DNA of 64,000 nucleotides from Bacillus sp. ISL-7 (GTDB taxonomy: Bacteria > Bacillota > Bacilli > Bacillales_B > DSM-18226), in the NCBI RefSeq assembly GCF_018613065.1, contig NZ_JAGGQW010000020.1, forward strand, positions 1 through 64,000, written 5' to 3'. The notes beneath the pieces were generated by a model. That model did no database searches. It saw only the letters and a program-made list of their open reading frames with translations, and had not been told where the DNA came from. The translations under genes were made by a program, and so were the position numbers. Numbering within the stretch: the stretch's first letter is position 1; each line of letters opens with the position of its first letter. Of this stretch, positions 17,694 through 25,297 are shown piece after piece.

Positions 17694-18893
17694 ATGAACA
17701 CATATACATTGCCAAATGAGAAAGGCCACTTCGGCATTTTCGGGGGGAGATTTGTCCCGGAAACATTAATGAAAGCAGTAATTGAACTTGGTGAAGCCTA
17801 TGAAAGCGCCAAAAAGGATTCTTCCTTTCAAGCGGAAATTCGAAAATTGTTAAAAGACTATGTGGGGAGAGAAACCCCATTGTATTATGCAGATAACCTG
17901 ACGAAACACGCGGGCGGGGCTAAGATTTTTCTGAAAAGAGAAGATTTAAACCATACTGGCGCCCATAAAATTAACAATGCGATTGGGCAGGCTCTACTAG
18001 CGGTACGTATGGGAAAGAAAAAAATTGTAGCTGAAACTGGTGCAGGTCAGCATGGTGTAGCAACGGCAACCGTTTGTGCCTTATTAAATCTTGATTGTAT
18101 CGTGTTTATGGGTGAGGAGGACATCAAAAGACAGGCATTAAATGTTTTTCGAATGGAATTGCTGGGTGCAAAGGTCGTCAGTGTCACATCTGGTAGTGCA
18201 ACATTAAAAGATGCCGTAAACGAAGCCTTAAGATACTGGGTTGAAAATGTAGATGATACCCACTATCTATTAGGATCTGTAATGGGACCACATCCATTTC
18301 CGCAAATGGTTAGAGATTTTCAAAGTGTTATTGGCAAAGAAACAAAACAACAATTCCAACTTAGCGAAGGGGCGCTACCGGATGCAGTGGTTGCCTGTAT
18401 TGGCGGCGGGAGCAATGCGATGGGGATGTTCCATCCATTTATCGAGGATGAGATGGTTAGTCTTTATGGCGTGGAAGCTGCTGGACAGGGTGTTGATACA
18501 GAGTATCATGCGGCTTCCTTAACAAAGGGAAGTCCAGGTGTACTACATGGAGCACTAATGTATCTATTACAAGATCAAGATGGTCAAGTTCAAGAAGCAC
18601 ATTCCATCTCGGCAGGTCTTGATTATCCAGGCGTAGGACCGGAACACAGCTATTTGCATGACATTGGTCGAGCATCATATCAATCGATTACCGATAAAGA
18701 AGCGCTAGACGCATTTCAGCTCTTATCGAAGCTTGAAGGAATCATCCCCGCATTAGAGAGTGCCCATGCAATTGCCTTTGCAGTAAAACTAGCTGCAAAA
18801 ATGGATGAAACAAAAAAGATTGTTGTTTGCCTATCAGGACGCGGAGATAAAGATGTGGATACCGTGAAAACACGGCTGAGAGAGGAGAGATAA
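17694..18893 (+). CDS. trpB: Tryptophan synthase beta subunit
   Basis: TrpB condenses indole and serine using pyridoxal phosphate. The 399-residue protein has the PLP lysine in [10 protein letters not shown] and the substrate motif [13 protein letters not shown]. It also has the phosphate loop [10 protein letters not shown] and [13 protein letters not shown]. An AGGGAGG ribosome site precedes the ATG. It forms the alpha2beta2 complex with TrpA, encoded 3 bp downstream. Confidence 0.97.
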   Translation: MNTYTLPNEKGHFGIFGGRFVPETLMKAVIELGEAYESAKKDSSFQAEIRKLLKDYVGRETPLYYADNLTKHAGGAKIFLKREDLNHTGAHKINNAIGQALLAVRMGKKKIVAETGAGQHGVATATVCALLNLDCIVFMGEEDIKRQALNVFRMELLGAKVVSVTSGSATLKDAVNEALRYWVENVDDTHYLLGSVMGPHPFPQMVRDFQSVIGKETKQQFQLSEGALPDAVVACIGGGSNAMGMFHPFIEDEMVSLYGVEAAGQGVDTEYHAASLTKGSPGVLHGALMYLLQDQDGQVQEAHSISAGLDYPGVGPEHSYLHDIGRASYQSITDKEALDAFQLLSKLEGIIPALESAHAIAFAVKLAAKMDETKKIVVCLSGRGDKDVDTVKTRLREER

Positions 18894-18896
18894 GAA

Positions 18897-19682
18897 ATGA
18901 ACCGTTTTGAAAAAACTTTTACGGCTTTAAAAGAAAATAATACAAAAGCTTTTGTTCCCTACATAATGGCCGGGGATGGTGGGCTGGAATGTTTGGTTGA
19001 ACGTCTAACACTGTTGGAGAAATTTGGTGCAACTGCGATTGAAGTTGGGGTTCCGTTTTCAGACCCTGTGGCAGATGGGCCAACCATTCAACGAGCTGGA
19101 ATTAGGGCACTTGAAAATGGAACAACCTTAAAGGGGATTATTGCAGAACTAGGAAAAGCGCGAAAGGATGTGTCAGTTCCAATCCTCCTCATGACCTACT
19201 TAAATCCCATTTATTCCTATGGGGTAGAGGAATTTGTCCGAGATATTCGTTTGGCTGGTGTGGATGGGTGTATTATTCCCGATTTGCCAATAGAAGAAGA
19301 GGAAATCATTACGCCACATCTTGAGAAAGCAGAAATTGAGTTGATTCGACTCGTAACGCTGACAACACCAATGGAGCGAATCAAAACGATTTCAAGCAAG
19401 GGCAAGGGATTTTTATACACGGTTACAATTAAGGGGATTACAGGGGCAAGAAATGAATATGATTCGGAATTGAATCAATTTTTAAAATCTGTAAAAGATG
19501 TAAGTCCGATTCCCGTCTTGGCTGGCTTCGGCATTTCAAATAAAGAACAAATAACGGACCTAACAAAATACTGTGATGGAGTTATTGTCGGCAGTAAAAT
19601 TGTCGATTTATTTAACAGTCAAAATTTGATCGAAATGGAAAAGTTGATGTCAGTCTTCAAACCAAAATCAAAGATTGTATAG
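18897..19682 (+). CDS. trpA: Tryptophan synthase alpha subunit
   Basis: TrpA cleaves indole-3-glycerol phosphate and channels indole to TrpB. It is a 261-residue barrel with AFVPYIMAGDGG, the catalytic glutamate in EVGVPFSDPVADGP, and the catalytic aspartate in GCIIPDLP. It is the last gene of the seven-gene operon, followed by a terminator. Confidence 0.96.
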   Translation: MNRFEKTFTALKENNTKAFVPYIMAGDGGLECLVERLTLLEKFGATAIEVGVPFSDPVADGPTIQRAGIRALENGTTLKGIIAELGKARKDVSVPILLMTYLNPIYSYGVEEFVRDIRLAGVDGCIIPDLPIEEEEIITPHLEKAEIELIRLVTLTTPMERIKTISSKGKGFLYTVTIKGITGARNEYDSELNQFLKSVKDVSPIPVLAGFGISNKEQITDLTKYCDGVIVGSKIVDLFNSQNLIEMEKLMSVFKPKSKIV

Positions 19683-19689
19683 GTAAAAG

Positions 19690-19724
19690 GTCTACTCTCG
19701 ACTGCGTGAGTAGACTTTTTATAT
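19690..19724 (+). terminator. Terminator of the trp operon
   Basis: GTCTACTC (19690-19697) and GAGTAGAC (19708-19715) form an 8-bp stem followed by TTTTTATATTTT. Confidence 0.88.
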
Positions 19725-19737
19725 TTTAGTGTCATTT

Positions 19738-19851
19738 ATTACTGCACAGGAGTCCTCTATAATTAATATAATTTAATTTGCGGAATTGTTTTTTTGAAAC
19801 AACTGTCCTCCATTCCGCTAATACAAATTAAATTTGCATAAAAGCAGTAAT
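19738..19851. repeat. Nested inverted-repeat element of 114 bp
   Basis: Outer arms ATTACTGC (19738-19745) and GCAGTAAT (19844-19851) enclose ATTTAATTTGCGGAAT (19771-19786). That arm pairs with ATTCCGC (19812-19818) plus AAATTAAAT (19825-19833) across a 6-nt bulge. A small inner hairpin TTGTTT/AAACAA lies between. The fold is branched, unlike a terminator. It lies just upstream of the mnmH promoter. It could be a structured RNA, a regulatory site or a miniature repeat; I cannot decide. Confidence 0.45.
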
Positions 19852-19861
19852 TCCCGGGTTC

Positions 19862-19890
19862 TTGAAAGCTAGTGATATATCCTGTATAAT
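19862..19890 (+). promoter_or_regulatory. mnmH promoter
   Basis: TTGAAA (19862-19867), a 17-bp spacer and TATAAT (19885-19890) form a near-consensus SigA promoter, giving a leader of about 130 nt before mnmH. Confidence 0.85.
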
Positions 19891-19941
19891 GGTGTTTATA
19901 CTTTATTTAGAAAATAAATTCCCATGATGTTTACTTTTCTG

Positions 19942-19973
19942 AAACTTCCCGTTGTGGAAGTTTTGTTTGTTTT
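19942..19973 (+). promoter_or_regulatory. Terminator-like hairpin in the mnmH leader
   Basis: AAACTTCC and GGAAGTTT pair over a 6-nt loop, followed by TGTTTGTTTT, about 50 nt after the predicted transcription start. It may attenuate mnmH transcription; no alternative fold is proven. Confidence 0.4.
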
Positions 19974-20027
19974 CATTAGATATGTTATTTTTCAGATAAT
20001 ATTACTTTTATAAGGAGCGTAGATGAT

Positions 20028-21113
20028 ATGAAGGAAATGACGGTGGAAGAACTTTTTACGACAAAGAACCCAGTAATCATTGATATACGCTCACCGATCG
20101 AGTTTAAAGATGGCGCAATTCCGGGAGCAATTAATGTTCCCTTATTTACAAATGAGGAACGACAAATAATCGGAACCATTTACAAACAAGAAGGGGCGGC
20201 GATTGCGAAATGGAAGGCAATGGAAATTGTCTCGCCTAAAATTCCTGAACTCCTTCAAACAATAAAAAAATGCGTTTCAGACGATATGGAACTTATTATC
20301 CATTGCTGGCGTGGTGGAATGCGAAGTAAGGCAGTGGTTACATTTTTAGAGTTTGCCGGAATTTATTCTTGGAGACTCGTAGGCGGTTATAAAGCATACC
20401 GCCACTATATTCTTGAACAATTGCCTACAATGCTTCCTAACAAAGCAGTCGTCCTCCACGGACTGACCGGTGTTGGTAAAACAGAGGTCTTAAAGATATT
20501 GAAAAAGAAGGGATATCCAATCTTAGACCTTGAAGAGATGGCGGGCCATCGCGGTTCGATATTTGGAACGATTGGTCTTGGTGACGGTCATAACCAAAAA
20601 ACATTTGACTCCCTTCTATTTAAAGGTCTTCAAGAAATAAAAGATGCTGATTATTTTCTGGTTGAAGCGGAAAGCAAAAGAATTGGAAAAGCTGTCCAAA
20701 CTGAAGAATTAATGGATAAAAGAATGCAAGGTATTAACATCAATCTCAACACCCCCATTAATCAACGGGTAAAGCATCTTGTCGCCGAGTATGTGCAGCC
20801 ATACAAGGAAGAACCCTGGTATTTCGAAAAGATTTCTGATGGTATTGAAAAGGTGTTAAGACGTGTTAAAGATCCAGACATTAAAAAATCGCTCATCCAA
20901 ACGTTAACAGATCGTAATTATCCTGATATGATTCGAATTTTACTTGAACATTATTATGATCCTCGCTACGTCCATGCAAAACAAGAGTATGAAGGGGAAT
21001 TCTTTGAAATATCTGCAGAACACTCTGTTGATGCAGCAGACAAAATTGCTTCAAAACTTAATGGGTTAGGCTTTCGGCCTATTAGACAGTTAAATAGCCA
21101 AACTTTAATTTAG
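20028..21113 (+). CDS. mnmH: tRNA 2-selenouridine synthase MnmH (SelU/YbbB)
   Basis: MnmH replaces sulfur by selenium in the wobble 2-thiouridine of tRNA-Lys, -Glu and -Gln, using selenophosphate. The N-terminal rhodanese domain (about 1-130) contains the catalytic cysteine in HCWRGGMRSKA. The C-terminal half has a P-loop, LHGLTGVGKTEVL near residue 145, and AGHRGSIFG. Length 361 fits the family. An AAGGAGCG ribosome site precedes the ATG. Function needs SelD, which is not in this window. The selenocysteine gene at 43097-45157 supports active selenium use. Confidence 0.93.
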   Translation: MKEMTVEELFTTKNPVIIDIRSPIEFKDGAIPGAINVPLFTNEERQIIGTIYKQEGAAIAKWKAMEIVSPKIPELLQTIKKCVSDDMELIIHCWRGGMRSKAVVTFLEFAGIYSWRLVGGYKAYRHYILEQLPTMLPNKAVVLHGLTGVGKTEVLKILKKKGYPILDLEEMAGHRGSIFGTIGLGDGHNQKTFDSLLFKGLQEIKDADYFLVEAESKRIGKAVQTEELMDKRMQGININLNTPINQRVKHLVAEYVQPYKEEPWYFEKISDGIEKVLRRVKDPDIKKSLIQTLTDRNYPDMIRILLEHYYDPRYVHAKQEYEGEFFEISAEHSVDAADKIASKLNGLGFRPIRQLNSQTLI

Positions 21114-21180
21114 ATTATTTCCAATCGATATCTAGAATAAATACATGCTGAAAGCTAAATGAAGATCATTTAGTTATTGA

Positions 21181-21211
21181 AAAACCGCTGAATCCTTTCA
21201 GCGGTTTTTTC
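21181..21211 (+). terminator. Terminator after mnmH
   Basis: AAAACCGCTGAA and TTCAGCGGTTTT form a 12-bp stem with a 4-nt loop and T runs on both strands. It can also serve the minus-strand sda gene. Confidence 0.92.
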
Positions 21212-21223
21212 ATTGGGTTTATG

Positions 21224-21358
21224 CTAACGATTTTTAAATGGTTTTAAACCACGCCGTTTGATTTCATCCTTTAAGATCTTAATCCATTCTTTTTCCTTGT
21301 CAGACTTTAATGCATCCCGATACGAAAAAACCAATTGCTCATTACTCATAATTTTCAT
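21224..21358 (-). CDS. sda: Sporulation histidine kinase inhibitor Sda
   Basis: This 44-residue protein is predicted to form a helical hairpin: MSNEQLVFSYRDALKS then KEWIKILKDEIKRRGL. The pattern L(S/N)xEQL..SY..A.....(D/E)WI..L..EIKRR matches Sda. In B. subtilis Sda binds the dimerisation domain of KinA/KinB and blocks sporulation when DNA replication is disturbed. An AAGGAGG site lies 12 nt upstream of the first ATG; a second ATG three codons in is possible. The window also encodes an orphan PAS kinase (40797-42950) that could be a target, which is inference. Confidence 0.82.
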   Translation of the reverse strand: MKIMSNEQLVFSYRDALKSDKEKEWIKILKDEIKRRGLKPFKNR

Positions 21359-21604
21359 TTTTTATGAATGCCTCCTTGGTAATGGATTGAATATTCAGTT
21401 TTTATAATTGTAATGGTTTACATTCCTTTTGAGAACCCAAAATTAATAAAATTTTTGAAAAAAGTTCAAATTTCTTAAATTAATAACAGATATTTTAAAT
21501 AAAAAACTAATACTTTTGTAATTGACTCATGATATGGTTGCACAGAACCGGCCCGATTGATTATACTAGAAATTGGACATTGATCGAAAGGAACGGTGGC
21601 AACA

Positions 21605-21808
21605 ATGATTCATCTATCATGGCGTGATCGTGAAACAGTAAAAAAAATAAAATGCGTTCACACGGATGCAAAAAAATACCTTGTCAATAACGCCTTAACG
21701 GCTGGGAAAGTCTATGATGTGAAAAATGAGACTGAAGAATTTTATTACATTATTGACAATACTGGAAAAGTAGGCGGCTTCTACAAGGAATATTTCCAAA
21801 ATGTATAG
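21605..21808 (+). CDS. DUF6501-like small protein
   Basis: This 67-residue protein reads MIHLSWRDRETVKKIKCVHTD, then NNALTAGKVYDVKNETEEFYYIIDNTGKVGGFYKEYF. I associate it with the Bacillus DUF6501 family, which has a small beta-barrel look; function is unknown. The open frame begins at GTG 21596, but that codon is only 3 nt from the AAAGGA site. The ATG at 21605 fits the family start better. Confidence 0.75.
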   Translation: MIHLSWRDRETVKKIKCVHTDAKKYLVNNALTAGKVYDVKNETEEFYYIIDNTGKVGGFYKEYFQNV

Positions 21809-21816
21809 AAAAACAG

Positions 21817-21846
21817 GACTGTGGAGCATAGCCCGCAGTCTTTTTA
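21817..21846 (+). terminator. Terminator
   Basis: GACTGTGG and CCGCAGTC form an 8-bp stem (one G-T pair) followed by TTTTTATA. Confidence 0.8.
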
Positions 21847-21895
21847 TATGGAAAAAGTGGTAAAGATACTGCAAATAAAGGGGAGATATTAAATA

Positions 21896-22483
21896 ATGGA
21901 TAAATTGTGGAACAACCTTTTTTCGTTACAAGGGGAAAATGTAAATTTGATTCCAATCAGTATGGACCATTTAGAGGGCTTATGGGAAGCGGCCAAACCA
22001 GATGAAATATGGACGTATATGGCGACCAAGGTTCGATCGAAAAATGAAATGGAACAATTGATTAAAGCAGCATTGAAAGCGAGAGAAAATGGATCAGAAT
22101 ACACTTTCACCGTTGTAAATAAAGAAAATCAAGTGATTGGCAGCACCCGATTCTTAGACATATCCCCGCGACATAAAAGTGCTGAAATTGGTTCGACATG
22201 GTATCACCCAGATGTATGGCGGACAAAGGTAAATACAGAATGTAAATTCCTGTTATTAAGGCATGCCTTTGAAAATTGGAACCTCACGCGTGTTCAACTA
22301 AAAACAGACTCTCGAAATGAAAGGTCCCAGCAAGCTATTGCTAGAATTGGAGCTGTAAAGGAAGGGATATTACGAAAAGATCGGATTATTTCCGATGGAT
22401 ACACTAGGGACACGGTCTTTTTTAGTATTCTTTGTCATGAATGGGACAATGTAAGAACTGAGCTTAAATTGAAACTGCAGTGA
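21896..22483 (+). CDS. GNAT family N-acetyltransferase (RimJ/RimL type)
   Basis: This 195-residue acetyltransferase has the RimJ/RimL layout. An N-terminal LIPISMDHLEGLWEAA is followed by the acceptor-side strands TFTVVNKENQVIGSTRF and SAEIGSTWYHPDVW. The acetyl-CoA-binding C-terminus has VQLKTDSRNERSQQAIARIG. The Asn-x-x-Ser-x-x-Ala-Ile signature of the last helix is intact. Substrate is unknown; relatives acetylate protein N-termini or small amines. GGGGAGAT precedes the ATG. Confidence 0.85.
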   Translation: MDKLWNNLFSLQGENVNLIPISMDHLEGLWEAAKPDEIWTYMATKVRSKNEMEQLIKAALKARENGSEYTFTVVNKENQVIGSTRFLDISPRHKSAEIGSTWYHPDVWRTKVNTECKFLLLRHAFENWNLTRVQLKTDSRNERSQQAIARIGAVKEGILRKDRIISDGYTRDTVFFSILCHEWDNVRTELKLKLQ

Positions 22484-22539
22484 AAGAGTAAGATGCCTGG
22501 TCAATTTGCCAGGCAATTTACTTCCCGTCCCACTTTATA

Positions 22540-23133
22540 TTACTTCGCATTAGGAAACACTCTGCGGATGGTATCGGAAAACTCATCGATAAAACCTGAA
22601 ACCGTTCTTCCATTCCGAATATCTCTTGAATAGGTATTCATTCGATCATAAAAATCAGGATTAACAGAAATATAAACATTGTCAATGTCTCGATCAACAG
22701 ATTTAACTGCTCGAGCAATCTTTTCTTTAATAGCTGAAGTCAATTCATTACGAGCTGAAACGTCCAATTTAGCCGCAACATAAGCATTATTATCGTTTAC
22801 AATGACAGTTGCGTTGTCCACTTCAGTTAAGTTGATTACTTTATCAGCAGCCTTGTCCGCTACTCTAGTATTGGTTTGATTGCTTCCAACATTGTTATTA
22901 TTGCGTCCATTAGTAATAGTGTTATAATTTCTGTTGCGATCTAATTCCGGATCACTAGTATCTGCACTTGAAATAGCTGGTCCGACCTGATTAGGGTTAT
23001 TAAAATTCACTCTAGTTATTTCATTTGTATTTCGTTGCCGGGTTGTTACATCACCATCGATATTATTCTTTGCACAACCTGTTAAATAAATACTCGACAC
23101 GAGGGTGGCAATGACGAATAAGCTGTTTCTCAT
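22540..23133 (-). CDS. YhcN/YlaJ family sporulation lipoprotein
   Basis: This 197-residue protein begins with a lipoprotein signal ending LTGCAKN (lipid-anchored Cys near residue 20). An Asn-rich, low-complexity linker (residues about 60-90, NGRNNNNVGSNQTNTR) leads to a conserved C-terminal domain with VINLTEVDNATVIVNDN, AYVAAKL and a VYISVNPDFYDRM region. This is the YhcN/YlaJ domain of spore and forespore membrane lipoproteins. The gene is monocistronic. Exact role unknown; related YhcN aids spore outgrowth. Confidence 0.88.
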   Translation of the reverse strand: MRNSLFVIATLVSSIYLTGCAKNNIDGDVTTRQRNTNEITRVNFNNPNQVGPAISSADTSDPELDRNRNYNTITNGRNNNNVGSNQTNTRVADKAADKVINLTEVDNATVIVNDNNAYVAAKLDVSARNELTSAIKEKIARAVKSVDRDIDNVYISVNPDFYDRMNTYSRDIRNGRTVSGFIDEFSDTIRRVFPNAK

Positions 23134-23250
23134 GTTGTATTAACACTCCTTTGTCAAACTACTACAATTAGGTTGCCATTTTTGTAAAAAACTATCCTAA
23201 CCGGTCTAAGTTGATAATTATAAAAAGGAAAATGTTTAGGGGTGTGTGAT

Positions 23251-23643
23251 TTGATTTATTTTTTAGTGGGATTGGGCGGAGTCGTTGGAAGTTTGCTCCG
23301 CTATTTATTATCAGTTTTTGCTGTAGTGGTATGGGGGAAAGAATTTCCAATAGGAACCCTTTTAATAAATTTAACAGGTTCCTTTCTATTGGGTTTTATG
23401 ACAAATCATGTTGTTAGTTCCAATAAGCTTCATCCGTATTTGTTTACCGCACTTACCACTGGTGTCATTGGTTCGTATACTACCTTTTCAACTTTTTGCT
23501 TTGAAACGGTTCATTTACTCGAAACAGGAAAATACATATTTGGCTTCCTTTATTTAATTGTTAGTTTATTTGGAGGTCTATTTTTGGCTAAGGCAGGAAT
23601 GTTACTTAGTGAACAAGCAAATAAATCGAGGAGAGTAATATGA
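23251..23643 (+). CDS. crcB: Fluoride ion channel CrcB/FluC, subunit 1
   Basis: Fluc proteins export fluoride as dual-topology dimers. The 130-residue protein has four hydrophobic helices and the family motifs GGVVGSLLRYLL, GTLLINLTGSFLLGF and TTGVIGSYTTFSTFCFE. TTG at 23251 follows AGGGG by 9 nt and is the likely start; the in-frame GTG at 23242 overlaps that site. Its stop overlaps the next crcB by 4 bp, suggesting heterodimers. No fluoride riboswitch is visible upstream. Confidence 0.92.
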   Translation: MIYFLVGLGGVVGSLLRYLLSVFAVVVWGKEFPIGTLLINLTGSFLLGFMTNHVVSSNKLHPYLFTALTTGVIGSYTTFSTFCFETVHLLETGKYIFGFLYLIVSLFGGLFLAKAGMLLSEQANKSRRVI

Positions 23644-23990
23644 TTGAGATTATATTTGTTTCAATTGGTGGTTTTTTTGGAGCGATTTGCCGCTTTGCGA
23701 TTAGCAGAAACCAAACTAAAACAGGGTTTCCCTCTGCTACCCTAACAGTCAATTTCATTGGTGCTTTTTTATTGGGGTTACTCCTCGGACTGAATGTAAA
23801 AGGGTCATTATATTCCTTAATAGGTATTGGATTTATGGGGTCATTTACGACTTTTTCGACATTAATGCTTGAATCGGTAAAACTTAAAAGGGAAAAAAAG
23901 AAAAAGTTTTATTACAGCTATTTGCTAAGCAGTTTCACGATAGGAATCATTCTTGTCTTTTGTGGGCTATTGTTAGGAAGCAGGATCTAA
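23640..23990 (+). CDS. crcB: Fluoride ion channel CrcB/FluC, subunit 2
   Basis: This second Fluc subunit, of 116 residues and four helices, has GGFFGAICRFAISR, TLTVNFIGAFLLGLL and GFMGSFTTFSTLMLES. It overlaps subunit 1 by 4 bp. Tandem pairs of this kind in Bacillus form antiparallel heterodimers. The linker KLKREKKKKFYYS is strongly basic, which would fix its orientation in the membrane. Confidence 0.92.
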   Translation: MIEIIFVSIGGFFGAICRFAISRNQTKTGFPSATLTVNFIGAFLLGLLLGLNVKGSLYSLIGIGFMGSFTTFSTLMLESVKLKREKKKKFYYSYLLSSFTIGIILVFCGLLLGSRI

Positions 23991-24021
23991 AAAAGAAGCA
24001 TCAAAGGATGCTTCTTTTTTC
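23990..24021. terminator. Bidirectional terminator
   Basis: AAAAGAAGCATC and GATGCTTCTTTT form a 12-bp stem with a 4-nt loop between convergent crcB and yidC. Confidence 0.92.
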
Positions 24022-24028
24022 AATTTGA

Positions 24029-24823
24029 TTATTTTTGTTTGACTTGGACTTTTGGTGTTTTATTTATCTGATAAAGACTTTTGCTAATCATAGTTTGTAC
24101 AATAAGGAATGTACCGCCTACCACCCAATAAAGAGGCAGGGCTGCCGGTGCATTAAAAGAAAACATGACAATCATTAATGGAGATAGCAATCCCATGTAT
24201 TTCATTTGGTCTTGCTGTGTTGTTGGCATATTGGACTGGGAAACTTTAAACTGGAAGTAGTAAATAACCCCAGCAATGATTGTAATAATAATGTCTGGAT
24301 TTCCGAGACTAAACCATAAAAACTCGTGGGTTTTAATTTCTTCTGAACCGCGAATCGCATAATAGAAGCCAGTTAGAATAGGCATTTGAATGAGCAATGG
24401 CAAACAGCCCATATTTAATGGATTTACCCCGTGCTTTTTATAAAGGCCCATCATTTCCGCTTGTAGTTCTTGCTTTTTCTTAGGATCCTTTTCAGTTTTC
24501 ATCTTTGCTTGAATAACGTCCATTTCGGGTTTTAATACATCCATCTTTTCCTTCATACCCATTTGATTTTTATACTGTCTGAGCATTAACGGCATTAACG
24601 CTAGTCTGATAATTATTGTAACAATAATTATGGCCAAACCATAGTTTCCGTTAAAGAATTCAGCAACGGAATGGATAGATACAGAAAAAGGATTGACAAC
24701 ATAATGTTGAAAAAATCCAGTATTGTTAGTTCCTTTTTGTGTTTGAGATGAACAAGCCGATAGCAATAATGTTATTAAGCCAAGCAGTGAGAATAATAGT
24801 AGTGAAGATCGTTTTGTTTTCAT
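24029..24823 (-). CDS. yidC: Membrane protein insertase YidC (YidC2/YqjG type)
   Basis: YidC inserts and folds membrane proteins. The 264-residue protein has a lipoprotein signal (LLLSACSSQ) and five predicted helices. The conserved VTIIIRLALMPLMLRQYKNQ carries the hydrophilic-groove arginine. A charged loop (KMKTEKDPKKKQELQAEMMGLYKKHGVNPL) and CLPLLIQMPIL follow. The AGGAGG ribosome site lies in a predicted hairpin with the end of the upstream leader ORF (24854-25144). This matches the MifM-YidC2 arrangement of B. subtilis, where YidC2 is the inducible backup of SpoIIIJ. Confidence 0.93.
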   Translation of the reverse strand: MKTKRSSLLLFSLLGLITLLLSACSSQTQKGTNNTGFFQHYVVNPFSVSIHSVAEFFNGNYGLAIIIVTIIIRLALMPLMLRQYKNQMGMKEKMDVLKPEMDVIQAKMKTEKDPKKKQELQAEMMGLYKKHGVNPLNMGCLPLLIQMPILTGFYYAIRGSEEIKTHEFLWFSLGNPDIIITIIAGVIYYFQFKVSQSNMPTTQQDQMKYMGLLSPLMIVMFSFNAPAALPLYWVVGGTFLIVQTMISKSLYQINKTPKVQVKQK

Positions 24824-24875
24824 ATTTCCTCCTAGAATGTTGTAAATAAATTGTTAAGTATAGAGGAAGGAAATA
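24823..24875 (-). promoter_or_regulatory. Hairpin masking the yidC Shine-Dalgarno sequence
   Basis: On the minus strand TATTTCCTTCCT (24875-24864), within the last codons of the leader ORF, pairs with AGGAGGAAATA (24833-24823). It forms 11 bp with one bulged T and a 30-nt loop. The 3' arm is the yidC ribosome site and reaches the A of its ATG. A ribosome held near the end of the leader ORF would melt the stem and free yidC translation. Confidence 0.8.
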
Positions 24876-25144
24876 GGCTCTTCAGTATCATCCTGAGAAT
24901 ATTCTTTTCTACGAAAATATATAACAATTCTTTTCAGAATATAGCTTCCATTTAAACAACTTTTCTTACGGTAAAAAGCCAATGGGTGAATAATTTCTGT
25001 TCTTGCTTGATTAGATAAGGAGCCAAGAAAAGAATATTCCACACTCCAAGCCCATAAGAATTTTAAAGTAATTCCTAAATAAATACTGACGTAAAGGGCG
25101 TTTAGGGCATTGATATCTGAAATATCTATAAGCAATTGAAACAA
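24854..25144 (-). CDS. mifM: MifM-like translation-arrest leader peptide upstream of yidC
   Basis: This 96-residue protein has one N-terminal membrane segment (about residues 13-33, LNALYVSIYLGITLKFLWAW). Its C-terminus is RIVIYFRRKEYSQDDTEEP. From memory, B. subtilis MifM (95 residues) arrests through RI..WIRK followed by an acidic DEED stretch. The spacing and chemistry here are strikingly alike. TTG start at 25144 follows GAGGTGAT. Position directly before yidC and the SD-masking hairpin formed by its last codons complete the match. MifM senses low YidC activity: poor insertion prolongs arrest and turns on yidC2. Arrest itself is inferred. Confidence 0.8.
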   Translation of the reverse strand: MFQLLIDISDINALNALYVSIYLGITLKFLWAWSVEYSFLGSLSNQARTEIIHPLAFYRKKSCLNGSYILKRIVIYFRRKEYSQDDTEEPISFLYT

Positions 25145-25216
25145 AAATTATCACCTCACTTAATTGTCAATGATATGAGTATATAGTAGAAATGGTAAAG
25201 AATCAATTTTATAATT

Positions 25217-25230
25217 GCGATTATACCATA
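25217..25230 (-). promoter_or_regulatory. Extended -10 promoter for the mifM-yidC unit
   Basis: On the minus strand TGGTATAAT (TGnTATAAT, an extended -10) lies about 75 bp before the leader ORF. The -35 region is weak. Confidence 0.6.
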
Positions 25231-25266
25231 TTTTGAAGACATTACTAATTGGACTAATAAGTTCTT

Positions 25267-25297
25267 AAAAAACACTGATTCAGAAGTGAATCAATGT
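25267..25297 (-). terminator. Terminator after pflA
   Basis: On the minus strand GATTCA-CTTC-TGAATC with flanking pairs is followed by AGTGTTTTTT. Confidence 0.75.

Noticed and set aside
23134..23250. Fluoride riboswitch expected before crcB
   Set aside because: I could not find the crcB motif pairing; only a plain promoter-like region is seen.
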